From contig CM082586.2 of assembly GCA_040954595.2 (NCBI GenBank), forward strand, positions 6,138,001-6,202,000: 64,000 nucleotides of DNA, given 5' to 3'. The notes under the pieces are model-generated. The model saw only the letters and a list, made by a program, of their open reading frames with translations, had not been told where the DNA came from and did no database searches. The stretch comes from Balanoglossus misakiensis. Taxonomy: Eukaryota > Hemichordata. The position numbers were made by a program, and so were the translations under genes. This document shows positions 25,815 through 37,600 of the stretch, one piece after another; position 1 is the stretch's first letter, and every line of letters begins with the position of its first letter.

Positions 25815-26170
25815 TTTAAAGGGACAAAGTCTCTCTCTCGCTGCCCTTTTTCCATGAATTATGTTTGATACAAGACACTGTTTATGTTATTCTACATGTG
25901 GTTATATTGTGAATTGATGTTGACCACATACAACTGCCATCCTGTTTGTAGGATATGAGAGTAAAAATCTTGCCAAAATGAATAAATGGTAAACACCGAT
26001 TATTCATTTTGGCAAGTTTTTCACTCTTGTGTCTACAAGTTGGATGGAAGTTGTGTGTGGTTGAACGTTGATCACTTTGTGTCCACAATGTAGAATAACA
26101 TAAAGGTGTCTTGTATCAAACATAACCAATTGAATAAAGGGCAACGAGAGAGAGACTTTGTCCCTTTAAA
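25815..26170. mobile_element. Foldback MITE, 356 bp, complete
   Basis: A non-autonomous DNA element that is self-complementary along nearly its whole length. The ends are TTTAAAGGGACAAAGTC and its inverse, followed on each arm by CTCTCTCTCG-type and GAGAGAGAG-type bases. The centre is a perfect 17-bp stem (25969-25985 with 26000-26016, beginning CTTGCCAAAATG) around a 14-base loop. The two arms pair with small interruptions. TTTAAA at both borders is palindromic, so the target duplication (TTAA or TTTAAA) and the superfamily cannot be fixed. A TTAA target would fit a piggyBac-type parent. It has no coding capacity. Confidence 0.9.
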
Positions 26171-27481
26171 ATATCGACTACTTTAATTATGGCGCCCTCT
26201 ACAGCAAGATGAAGATTATCGTAGCCGTTGTTTGCGGAGCGGACAAGACATCAAAGGTACACGCCGCGTTGAGAGTCTGTTTTTTTTCTATTTGCCTGTA
26301 GTTAAATAAATAAGCTTACTGATCAGTATACATGCACATCGACGCCCGCTTGTGGCAGGATGTTGCAATTTAAACAAGTGCCGCACCCATTTAATCATCA
26401 TCCATACAAACAGCACACTATCATTGTATGCATCGCCACATCTGTCACACTGGTTCTGTTTTGAACCTGTGCATTTATTTATTATGGAATTGTTTGTAAA
26501 ATAGTGTAATTTTGAAGACAAATACGAATACGATAAAATAATGTGCACACGTAATAACCTTGTACTTACGACAGTTAATTGACTTGACCTAATGTTGTCA
26601 CGTTGACTGTGAACTGAATAGGATACTACAAGATATAAACCTACTGCTACAGGAGACTTTCCAAAGACCTTTTGATTCTTATGAAAAGATAATAACCTAG
26701 CGAATTGGGGTCACGGCCTAATGTACACACACATACGAAATGACACACAAGGATACTGTGTATATATGGTATTTATATCTTTAATTGATTATGGTAAGCC
26801 GATAAACGGTGAAAATTGTGAATTCGTGATAGCGTAGACTCTTGGCAAACAAAGCTGTGGGATTACCCAGCATTCAAGAGGTCTTGACAATGAAAGATTA
26901 TAGCGTGCACGGTATGAAGACAGAACAGGAAACTTAACAGGAAACAATACAGACAATTGAGTTTATTTGCCGATTCATGAAATTTCCATCCTGCTAGTCT
27001 GTCCACATTCATGTATAAGCTTCCTGATGTTGCTTTGAAATCAACTAAAGAATTTAACATGTTGAAATAACAGTGCCAATTTCCTAGTGAACAATAATGC
27101 AACAATGTTTCGATCATAGCTGTGAATAGCTTCTTTGATTGTTGCTTCAAATTTATAATAGCACTGTGATAACAAAACTACATCATATCGTGTAAGATAA
27201 TTCATTTTACTAATATTCAGGCTTGACTCAAAAAGAATCTGTAAATAGATTTGAAAAATGTTGTTTGAATAAGGCTCGATTATTCTAGTCAACCAGTTTT
27301 ATAAAAAAGGAATCTCACTTATATTGAGACTTACTGAAAAAATTCATATAATATCACTGTATTAATAGAAATAGATATAGAGATATCATTATATCTGTAA
27401 TAATAATATAATTAGGGATATTGACAATTCCCCATCAAATGTAAAGGTGACCTTACTAATTCTCAATGAAGGCAATCTTGC
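26171..27481. other. Intergenic between receptors A and B, nothing supported
   Basis: Short unrecognised frames only. Confidence 0.4.
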
Positions 27482-27582
27482 ATGTATGTATGTATGTATG
27501 TATGTATGTATGTATGTATGTATGTATGTATGTATGTATGTATGTATGTATGTATGTATGTATGTATGTATGTATGTATGTA
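27482..27582. repeat. (ATGT)n microsatellite, about 25 pure units
   Basis: An uninterrupted tetranucleotide array of about 101 bases, followed by a degenerate ATTC-type tail and a G-rich stretch to about 27840. Confidence 0.99.
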
Positions 27583-28971
27583 TTCATTCATGCATTCATG
27601 GATCTAAGTAAGTATTGGTAGGATGGTAGACGGTAAGTTGTTATGTGAGGTACGGTGGTGGGTGGCTGGGCAGATGGTAGGGTATGGTAGGTGCAGGGTG
27701 GGTGTGGGTAAAAGTAGGTATAGGTACTGTAGTACAGGCATTTAGATGGTGTTCAGGCAGGTCGGTAATGGCAGGCGAGAAGGAAGCAAGGCGAACGCGA
27801 GGGATTGCATGGACGGTCAGATTCGGGCAGCTAACTGATATTCAGGTAAATTTATGCTTTTACTTGTAAATAGATGAAGTGAAATACGCTAACAATTATA
27901 AACAAAGCCTAAAATACATATATAGAATACACATTAATATCCGATATTACTTGTTTCCAATCCTCAAACTAAAAACCCTAATATATGATATTTAGACAAC
28001 GTTTGAAACAATGTGAGAATGAATAATATTACATAATTTACATGAGTTCATAAAATTCTAGTAATACAATATAATGCTGCAAAACAATAACAACACAGCA
28101 CAAACGCTCATTAGACGTTCTTGAAATATATATGTTAAATAACAATCAATTAAATAATGTTTGTGTGAATAATACGATCTTAGGAAATACAAATGTAATT
28201 GCTTATATTATTATCATTAAGGTAAAAGATACATCCCCTTATACTGAAATTAGTATTATATCTCTATAAAAAGTAATTTTAAAACATCTCTTCCAACAAA
28301 TGTTCAAACGCCGTGCTTAAGCTTGCTACGGCAACAAGTGGATTATATTCTTTAAACGTCATTGAGTAGCCAAATGCACAATACCGTATGTGCCAAGCCC
28401 TTCCCATTACTTGATCATCTATTTTGCTGTTGGCGTTTTCTCTTTGCTCTATTTTTGTCTGTCAGACGTATAGCCCACTTTGAGAAATGAAAAATCCTTT
28501 GATACGAAGGTCAAAAAACTCTTCGCATTTTCAACTCAAGGACGAATATGGATTCATGCAGAAAAACACATAGGTGTATTATGTAAATGTTTAGTAAACA
28601 TGAGTAAAAAAAACGCCCTTTAATGATTACTTTTTCAATCACAGGTTTATAGTACTACACATAATGTTTAGGACAAAATAAATGTATTAAAAGTGTATTG
28701 TTACCCTGTTTTAAATATCCATGTTATAGTTAATGAAAATATGAAAATATTAAACATATACTCACTTAAGAAACATTAGAAAGTTCATATCTTGTTTAAA
28801 TTATTAAGTATACATATGTAGTATTAGTATATATATGCCTTCATAAATCGTACTAACAGCATTATTAGTATCATTGTGATCATTGCTATTATTAAGGGCG
28901 TTTGTTATGAATCCAACTATGGTTTTAAATACATTCTGATGTTATTGATCATATTACGAAATACATTCTTC
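27583..28971. other. 3' flank of receptor B
   Basis: 27620-27840 is unusually G-rich on the plus strand (GGTAGG, GGTGGG and similar), an old simple repeat. The remainder is AT-rich and featureless. Confidence 0.4.
28619..28624 (-). terminator. Candidate poly(A) signal (ATTAAA) of receptor B
   Basis: ATTAAA on the minus strand about 350 bases beyond the stop codon of receptor B. No AATAAA was seen nearer. The assignment is weak because of the AT-rich context. Confidence 0.2.
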
Positions 28972-30105
28972 TCAAGAGGGTGCTGAGCTTAGCAGGCTAG
29001 AGGTATGTGTTGCTTGTGTCGTTATAAACTTTGCCCTGTTCGACCCTCGTGTGTTTGATGTCATCGTGGTGTCTGGTCCTACCTTCCCATGTTTATCGAA
29101 ACAGGCAAAAATCTTAACGAACTCTTTCTGGAAATTCTCATTGTAGTAAGCATAGAGGATGGGGTTAATGCAGCTGTTGCCGAAGGATATCAGTACGGTG
29201 ATGTTGGCCGGTGTGTTTGAGAACAGCAAGGCGTCGAATGGAGGATTGGTTTCGTGTGAGTAGTATATTTGAAGGGAGTACAACGGTCCCCATGTGAGGG
29301 CGAACTGAATGACAACAAAGCTCAGCATCTTGACCGCTTTCTTTTTGTTTCTATTAGAAGAGTTACTTGGCGATTTTCCGAACCACAGGGTCTTGATCAT
29401 GATGCCGTACAGAACGCCCAATATGACTAAGGGTATGGCGTACAAGACACAGAAATATTCAACTCGCATCCATTTGTCAATGTCCCGTCTGGTGACTGTG
29501 CATTTTTGATCGATTATAATTGTCGTGTTGCCAACTGGTGCCGTGGTTGTTTGTATGCCGTGGTTTGCATACACCTGAATGGAGAACAGCGCGCACGTCA
29601 GCCAGATTACGCCGCATACGACGAGGGCTTGTTGCACGGTTACTTTGGGTTTCAGCGGATGGACGATGGCCCAGTATCGGTCAGCCCCGATGCATATCAA
29701 CGAAAACGTGGTGCCGCACATGGCGCAACTGTGGAGGAACGAAGTGAAAAAGCACAGGCCAGGGTCGCTCATCGTTCTGCCGTACGCGAAGTCCGCGATA
29801 TGGATGGGCACGAAGGCGACGCCGATGATGAGATCGGAGATGGACAGCGATACGATGAACACATTCGTTGCAGAATTTCTCAGCTTCGGTTGGCGAATGA
29901 CGGCCACGATTACCCACACGTTTCCGACAATAATGAGCAGCATGAAGATGGTGCCAATAATCGCCGTCGCCAAGGGTGGTGTTGAGACTCTGGCTATCTC
30001 AGCCATAAACGCCATTCGCCATTTCATGTAAGCGGCCAGAGCATCTGACTCTGCAGCTGTTGCATCTGTCGTATTTTCAAGCTCAATGTCTGTTGTGTTA
30101 TCCAT
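28972..30105 (-). CDS. Receptor B: intronless class A GPCR, neuropeptide-receptor-like, 377 aa
   Basis: A complete seven-helix receptor, paralogous to receptors A and C and closest to C. The N-terminus has NTT sequons at N3 and N11; a third (N193) is in ECL2. TM1 lies about 44-70, TM2 about 81-104 (D91), TM3 about 116-141, DRY at 142-144, TM4 about 158-179, TM5 about 214-238, TM6 about 258-282 (TWGP) and TM7 about 299-319 (NPILY 314-318). The C118-C202 pair is present, as are the short ICL3 with KSPSNSS and the helix-8 segment YNENFQKEF with C335. Differences from its paralogues are W rather than R after DRY (DRYWA against DRYRA), FGN rather than LCN in TM7, and an unrelated tail after residue 340. 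It is transcribed toward receptor A, so A and B are convergent. Family membership is certain; the ligand and subfamily are not. Confidence 0.95.
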   Translation of the reverse strand: MDNTTDIELENTTDATAAESDALAAYMKWRMAFMAEIARVSTPPLATAIIGTIFMLLIIVGNVWVIVAVIRQPKLRNSATNVFIVSLSISDLIIGVAFVPIHIADFAYGRTMSDPGLCFFTSFLHSCAMCGTTFSLICIGADRYWAIVHPLKPKVTVQQALVVCGVIWLTCALFSIQVYANHGIQTTTAPVGNTTIIIDQKCTVTRRDIDKWMRVEYFCVLYAIPLVILGVLYGIMIKTLWFGKSPSNSSNRNKKKAVKMLSFVVIQFALTWGPLYSLQIYYSHETNPPFDALLFSNTPANITVLISFGNSCINPILYAYYNENFQKEFVKIFACFDKHGKVGPDTTMTSNTRGSNRAKFITTQATHTSSLLSSAPS

Positions 30106-30106
30106 G

Positions 30107-30150
30107 ACTGTGAGACCTTGAAAAAACAGAAAAGCACAAAGAAAAGAAAA
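30107..30150 (-). promoter_or_regulatory. Splice acceptor 5' of receptor B
   Basis: Reading the minus strand, a T-rich tract ends at CAAG (AG at 30118-30117) and again at GTCTCACAG (AG at 30109-30108), two or eleven bases before the ATG. Either AG would place a non-coding 5' exon upstream. The second matches the acceptor string of receptor A. Confidence 0.55.
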
Positions 30151-31546
30151 TTATAATAAATTCATCATCACCATCTTAACTAAAAAGGAACAGCATTTCA
30201 CATACATATATACATTTCAAACTACACCTTTATCAGCACGATACTGTTAAGTATTGATCAGAATGATTTCGAGTATTATAATGGTCACGGTGTTGATGGT
30301 CTTATACGTGGTTGACGAAAACACTACATATTCAAATTAGATGTAGTGTTAGGTTATGGTTTCTACCGTTCGCGTTTAAGTTCACACTTGTTGGTGTGTC
30401 ACATGTAACAAAATACTGTTATTATCTTGCAATTTTCATGAAACGCCCCTGGCAATAAAGTATGTTCAGTGCTGATGGAAAAACACTCATCTTTCTTGAT
30501 ATTTGAATTCTGCGTCATGCCTGGGGAAATATTAAATATCACAGTGCTAATGAGAGGTGGTTATCCTCCTTAAAAGACATCCAACATCTTGTTATACTTC
30601 CCCAATAGAAATGTGACCATCTGCAGTTCAAATGGTCATTGTATTTTGAGCGGCCACACTGAAGAAAAGAGAAAGCGTCGAACATCGTTAGAAGACAGCA
30701 ATTTGATCTTGCACTAAGCTATTACACGCACCCATTTTCATCAATGCGAATTCTGGGAAATCTCTCGCCTATTTCCATCACGTGTAAGATGGGCTCAGGT
30801 TTGAATCTCTCCCCAGTACGTGTAGTATACAATGGAGGTTTTACATATACACCTCTATTCAGTTCATAATTGAACTCCCTCCAGTAGAGAGGTATGTATT
30901 GCTTCTTGCAAAAGGCACTCGTTGCCGACGGAACCGAATGTTTTCAAACCTCATGCTGTTAGCTGCTAATTTCTGCTAAAGAGCCAACTTGAAGCCCCAT
31001 AATTGTCAGAAGTTTTCTTTCAAACTGTACTACCATTAGCCCATGCTGATGCATTGAAGTTATAGAAGTGTTTTTGAACCCTAAGTATGAGAGCATATGC
31101 AAGTTTTTATCCAGACAAATAATACAGCTTTGCCGCAAAGGAGTATGCCCTCCATCCTGGGAAAATGTAAGATACCATGATAATGCATACCGCAAAGGTG
31201 TAAAATGGAATGAAACCAACCAAATCTTAACAACAAAGATTGTACCTTTTAACCCTGTCCATTTAAGAAACTGGTACCGACTTTTCACAGCTACATTTTG
31301 TTCTTAAATTTGAAAGGGTGCCGACATTGACTACCTTATCTGGCTTCAGATTGACGAATGGAAAAAACATATCCTGCAGACTCTACACTAGACACGACGG
31401 ACAACTGTATCAATGATTTGTGGGCGCATTTTGCAATTGTATCAACATACATCAACTGTCTCAAGCGCCCAACTTTCCAACGACCGTCACAGCGCATCCT
31501 GCATCTAGCCCATTTCTGACTATAGGAAGAAACTCGCTCTTTGTCT
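30151..31546. other. 5' flank of receptor B
   Basis: Expected to hold the 5' UTR intron and promoter of receptor B. No promoter element or upstream exon was identifiable. Confidence 0.35.
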
Positions 31547-31624
31547 GGTAAATGTCAAACCTTGTATCTGTATCATTTAGCCCAATTACCGGTTACATTT
31601 TCCAAACATTAGATTTGGCGCCCT
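31547..31624 (+). repeat. Diverged interspersed repeat, copy 1
   Basis: Aligns without gaps to 54315-54393 for about 76 bases, with shared blocks TAAATGTCAAA, TTAGCC, ATTAC and GGCGCC. Identity is about 77 percent over the first 52 bases and lower after that. The family is unknown. Confidence 0.55.
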
Positions 31625-34600
31625 CAAAGGAAATGATAGCCCCGTAGGCACCTACAAGATGTATCTGCTTCGATTGATCCAGTCACCCTGTGCGCAGACC
31701 TTGCGATATGCACGGCTGATTTATCAGGGGTATCACCGTATCCCTCGCAATTTAAAAAAATATGAATATCTCCGACGGGCATAAACGATCGTTGGCAAGG
31801 TTTGAATCGGGTAGCTACTATGTGGCCATAACATTTATTCCGTATCTTGTTTCATTTGCCGCAGTTCTAACCGTGTTTTACAAATCGCGGTTTTTAAGCT
31901 CTATATTATACCCTTTTATAGGGAAAATTCAGGTTTCTGCAATGAAAGTAGTATAGGCCAAAAATCCAGCAATATATTTAATTCAAAGGACCTAGGTTTT
32001 CGGAAAAAGGATTTTTTTTACAAAAAGACAAAGTTGTGTACCAATTAGCACGCGAATGCAGCATAGAACATGTTGTATCACTTATCATCCAATCTGAGCT
32101 ACGACAGAATCGGTTTTATTCCACGGTACATGTGATGCAGCATTTTGAGATGATATATGTTGTGTGCGCGCATCTTCCTTGTAACATTTCATTATTTGTC
32201 TTCCCTTGGGCATATGGATGATCTGGGAAACGACTGCTTCCTTCGGCATCCTACGTTTGGAAACCCACTACCAGACGGATTAAGCATAATCTCTCGGAGG
32301 AACAGCAGTATGCTGATGTTGTTACCCTCTGTCCAGTTATAAGGTATAGTCTGCGCCTTGAAAGTCAGTCTTAATAGGCCTAGCTTGCTTAGTGCAACTT
32401 TAGATTCTGTTCTCAAGAACGAAATGAATGACAAGGCACAAATGTCTCAAAGTTTAGATTAAAAATACGCCGCCAACTTCTGTGTTAACCGTGGAAGTAA
32501 GTTTTAAGAATAATCAAGATGGTTAAAACCCTCTGTATTTGTTTTCAAAAAGATCCCTGACACACTTTAATGCAGCAAAAACTGAAAGGATTGGAGGATT
32601 ATCATTTTTTTCTGAAAATCTCTTCCCGAGGCATATATTAATTTAACATGAGAATATTGGAAGGTTCTGGGTTCACATAATAAAAGCAGTGTTAGGACAT
32701 GGATAGATCCGATAGTTAGCGTACCTGGTCTGTTATCCATGTGGGATATGGATCATTTAGTTCACAAGCTCATCTATTTTGAGCCATGCTAATTTACTTT
32801 TTGCAGGCTCATATGAGGCAAAAATGTTAAAAAACACACTCATGTCTTTTAAAATGTTCCCTATGCACATAAAACAAACACATCTAATAAGGTACACAGC
32901 CTATACCAGTGGGGTATTTTAACCGTACTCTAATGTTCCTAGCGTAAAAAATTGTACTCGAGTCTAGTCACATTCTTGTGAAATTGCATCCTTTAATTTA
33001 TATTGCTTAAGTTGGATTCATATAGAAAACAATACATATTGGATTCATTATCACCTGCCTTTGCGCAGGCAATCATTCTTCATTATGCTAATGGCACAAT
33101 AACAATGCCTGTTTAAGCATTACATAATGGTGCTAATAACGTGTGTAATGCACAACCTTACAGATTTAGTATTACACACATTCTTAAAAATACTGAATCA
33201 ATACATTCGAACGACACTGGAAATTGCAAATAAAATCAGCCAGGAACATGTTGATTAAGCCTGGAAAGTGAAGGAAAAATTACTCCAAATCCTGCCTATA
33301 CCTAACAACATCTGGCCTGTCAAAACATACCTTGAAAGGCATATGCGTCAACTCCTGTTAATTTCAATGCATTTGTGAGGTACGCATCATTGCACTTTCA
33401 ATTAGTTGAACGTCTAATGCGGTCTCCCAACCTAATTGGCCATCAACGATTTTCTTACTCAGGAACTTGTTTTTATGGGAAGACGTTTAAAGGTAAAGAT
33501 AGCCGTTAGAGCCTTATTTACACATCTGAATATGTTTTCGCCATATCAGTGTTTATTCTAGTAGACTATTTCTTGTGCGTTTTACTATTGTCCAACGTGG
33601 CAATGTTACTTTAAGTTGTTGAATAACCAAATGAATGGAAGTTAACACGTACTGCTATAGTATTTTACATTAACAGTATGTAAATCTTTAAACTGGAGTT
33701 TTTACAAATCAAACAACCTTTTTACGAGAATTATTATATATTTGTATAGTATAAGTTAATATTAAGTTTGTGCATGTAGATTGCATCAACTCAAACTTTT
33801 TTACGGATCAAAACTTAATGAAGTTGGTAGCCAACGCATACCTTGTCATCCAAAGTCACCTCTTTCGAGGTTCAACCTTACCATGGATAGAAAAGAATAT
33901 GTTTGGACTGAACCACGGTGGTGAAAGGATTAAGATAGAGGCAGACGTAGAGGATAGCTCTAAGAACTTAAGTCTGCTAATAATATATTTGTGGTTGTAG
34001 AATTGGAGACGAGTAGTTTCTATTAACGTGCTACTCTCAATAGAACAGGATTGTGCACAAAGCTTTCGACAACAGTACTCAAAGGAGACTGAACAATAAA
34101 ATCCTTTGCGGTGAGAAGAAATGCGGGAAGAATTTAAAAAACAAGATCAGTTCACCTTACCTCCAATAGTTTGTCGCTGCAGCTATAAAATCTTCTACCT
34201 TTCTGGAGAGATAAATATACGATGTTTTATTAATATTGCGCCTGACAATTTATGCGCCGAAATCAGATGTACGCAGGCGCAAAGTGGACACCATGCCGGA
34301 TCCCCTCATATGCATTGCCCAAAGTTCTCTTTGCTCTCTCACGTGACTATAGAGAGTCAGTTACCATGGATACAGTGTATATACCTCAAGGAAAACTTTC
34401 AGGCAAAGTCAACAGCTTGCAAGCATAACACAGAGTAGCTCTCACGGTGATTACTCAAATTGGCTATTCTTTCAATTTTTTAAGCTTCTGCATATTGTGG
34501 CTCAGCGTGGGGGTGGAGTGGGCTACAAAGGATTGCACACATTAAATAATTAATTGTCAATCACGTTTCTGTAACGACTAAGATGTCTAGTACGATATAT

Positions 34601-37600
34601 TTAACCTGGCTATATTCTACTATGAGAACAGATAAGTGTCAAACTGTTGATTTAAGGAGGATATACTGATTGCATCTCATAATGTAAAATAGTGATTAGA
34701 TGTACACTATTCACATTTGTTATTCCACAAACACTGGGTATGATGTAAAACAATACTAATGAATGTACCACACAAGCAATACATGGGCATTGGCATTATT
34801 AAACCATGTATGCGAGAGTTGATGGCGGAATTGACTCATGTCAAATACTAATTTGGAACAATTGGGAATTAAATGTATGTGTAGAGTGACAACCATTTTA
34901 ATTAACAGACTAAGTCAATGCGTTTTTACCATGCGTTTTCATAACTAAGTTAAATTTGGCGGTTACCGATTTTTTCATTCCACTTGCTAATCGCATAGGA
35001 AGTATATTTCGGATACATGTAATTTGAATTCGAGTCAAAAATGTCGACAACGCGACCGTGAGAAATCATCTCAGATATACACAGAACAGGCACCAGACTA
35101 ATTTCAATCTTGTCCAGACAAGAATAGCAAAAGGTCACCTGTTCAACAGAAAGCAATTTTGCTGTTGAATTCGAGGAAATTCCACAAGGATCACCTCAGA
35201 AATCTGCGTCTCAAATCAGGCCCAGACGAAATTAACCAAACAGCCCGATGGACTTACAGTCCAACTATACATGAATCGCAAGTCTGCGAGTTTACCATAG
35301 CAAACAAACAGATGTTCTATCTATCACTGATTCATCATTAGAGTTTTAATATTTAACAGTAGCACCATCATGATAAGATTTTGAAAAAAATAGGGCTTTG
35401 GAAGCTTGTGACAAGTATATTTTGTTGATAGTGAACCTAAATGCTACTTTGTCTAAATTCACGGGTAACTTTAACATTAGCACTGTTTCTTTGCAGCATC
35501 AATGTCAATTCTGCACAAATATATAATATACAACTATACTAGTATAAAGCTCATTTGAAACCTGGGCCAGTAAGCTGGTTATCTCTGGAGTTTCTCACTT
35601 CATTTGAGAAATGTTCTTGACATGTAAGTATAACGTGACAAAAGCAAAATCAGTGACAAAGAATAACCTTCAGTTATTTTACTTGCAGGCAGACCTCGCC
35701 AAAATATGTCCTTTGCATATTATAATTTTCAGACAAGATCATCTGGTTCTACATTAGATACTCAGGACATAAAATAGTACTTGGATGTCCATCCCAAATC
35801 AGGGAAGCAATCTGGTCCGCTTTAAACCTGTTACAATTAACCATCGAAAACGTCTGTATACATTAGGTTGACATTGTAGTCTCACTATTGCGCTTGCAGA
35901 CTAGGATCCTAATTTCAGCTCTCATCACCGATTTCATGCCTCCGTTGCTCTTCAGAAAATACATCTATCCCTTGTTTGCAACAACTACAAATTACGCACG
36001 GTCAAACTGTAGAGTGTGTACTGACATTGAATGCAAATCAGACGTAATCACGTACATTGTATGCAGCTACAAAAAAGAGTCACCTCTCCAATAGGTACGT
36101 TACACGACAGTACAGTAGTATCTAAGACTGTAAAGTTGTCAATTTGAGACTTTTTTCAAACCTATTCACAGGGAAGACGCATATGCACGTGATAAACAGA
36201 TTTATTCACGGATTGCTTTTTGCATCACAAATTTCCCACTTAGTTTATGGATTTAAGGCAATCACTGCAGATTGTCAGCTTAATGTGTTGCATAGTCAGC
36301 TTATTATGTCGTATTAGGTCATCAATAATTTGCTTGATGTTTTTGCGTTTGGCAATCTGACATTTGTGTCAAGTCGTTCTGCACCTTAACATCACAAGAC
36401 GCTAAGGCACTTAAGGGTTGCAACGTTACTTTCCACTAAAGTCCCCTTATAAAATTCCTAGCGCTGTGTTTGGCTGGTTTGGGCGAAGTTATGAGCCCTT
36501 GTCCCTCACCTCACGTTAACCATAACGAACATTTGAAACTAGGCAGATACATGTAACTTATTTTAATTACTTTAGTGACCATAATACATGTACCTGTAAT
36601 CAGGCTTTGCCGCAAAGCTCAATTACTAAAGTTCTAATGACTGGATCCGGTGATAACAATGGAAAAGATATTAAATTTAACTGTAAACATGCAAGAACAA
36701 TTTGCCTCTCTCCACATGAAGTGGGCATAGTTTTTAATAACTAGCATTTTTGAAAGGTTACACGTTTGTAACACATGTATACCTTACTGCTATACGTATC
36801 CAATCCCTCTCATTTTAATGGGCATCACATCACGTAGATCTGTAACGAAGCTGAGGATATTGTTGTCATCGCCTGTTTGTCATACTTCTCAGATTTAGCT
36901 GTGGGAACTTTTAATTGGTGGCTCGGATTATCCCGTTGTTCATTTACAACATACCGTGCTCGAAGAGACTACATCCTGGCCCAACAGTGCTTGTATTCAT
37001 TCTGTCGACCGACAACACAAGCTAGACGTCACGACACTTTTTGTATACTCACAAGCCTGTGATCTAGCTCAAGGGCCAATGCTCGATGCGTGACAACCAG
37101 TGCTATATGCCTGCATGGCTGGGATTTGTAAACAGGATTATAGTGATTGATCGAAGCGTCTAAAATGTCAGAGACAGTCTTAAGTCTAAACCCTTATAAA
37201 ACTTATTCTTCACTTTCAATAATTGGTCTCCCATCACTAGCACAAAATATTAAGAATCATTTTTTCGCTCAAAAGTTCGCGGAGAAGCAATACGACAACA
37301 CATCACAGCTAGGGCATTTTGTTTGCAGGTGATCGTGATCAAGACATGCATTTAGGTATAGTTGACAAAAGCACGCCAAAACGTTGTACTTAAACGTAGT
37401 ATACCAAAATACAGATGTACAATAAATGTCATCATCAGTAATTTGGACATTTATAGAGTTTTACATTTATGTCTCCAGCAACATAAATGGAAGGATATCG
37501 CCTTGTACATACCTTTTTTTCCGAGGGCTCACAAAATGCAATCTGCCACTACCTTTGCATAGAGGAGCTCTACAGGATTGACAATCTACATGTACAAATG

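Noticed and set aside
27482-27582. Array of regularly spaced repeats as a CRISPR-like structure
   Set aside because: A simple ATGT tetranucleotide repeat without spacers, in an animal genome.
30835-30900. Possible precursor-miRNA hairpin (GTTCA-TAAT-TGAAC with ACCTCT/AGAGAGGT arms)
   Set aside because: The stem is interrupted by unequal unpaired stretches and is too weak to claim without small-RNA data.
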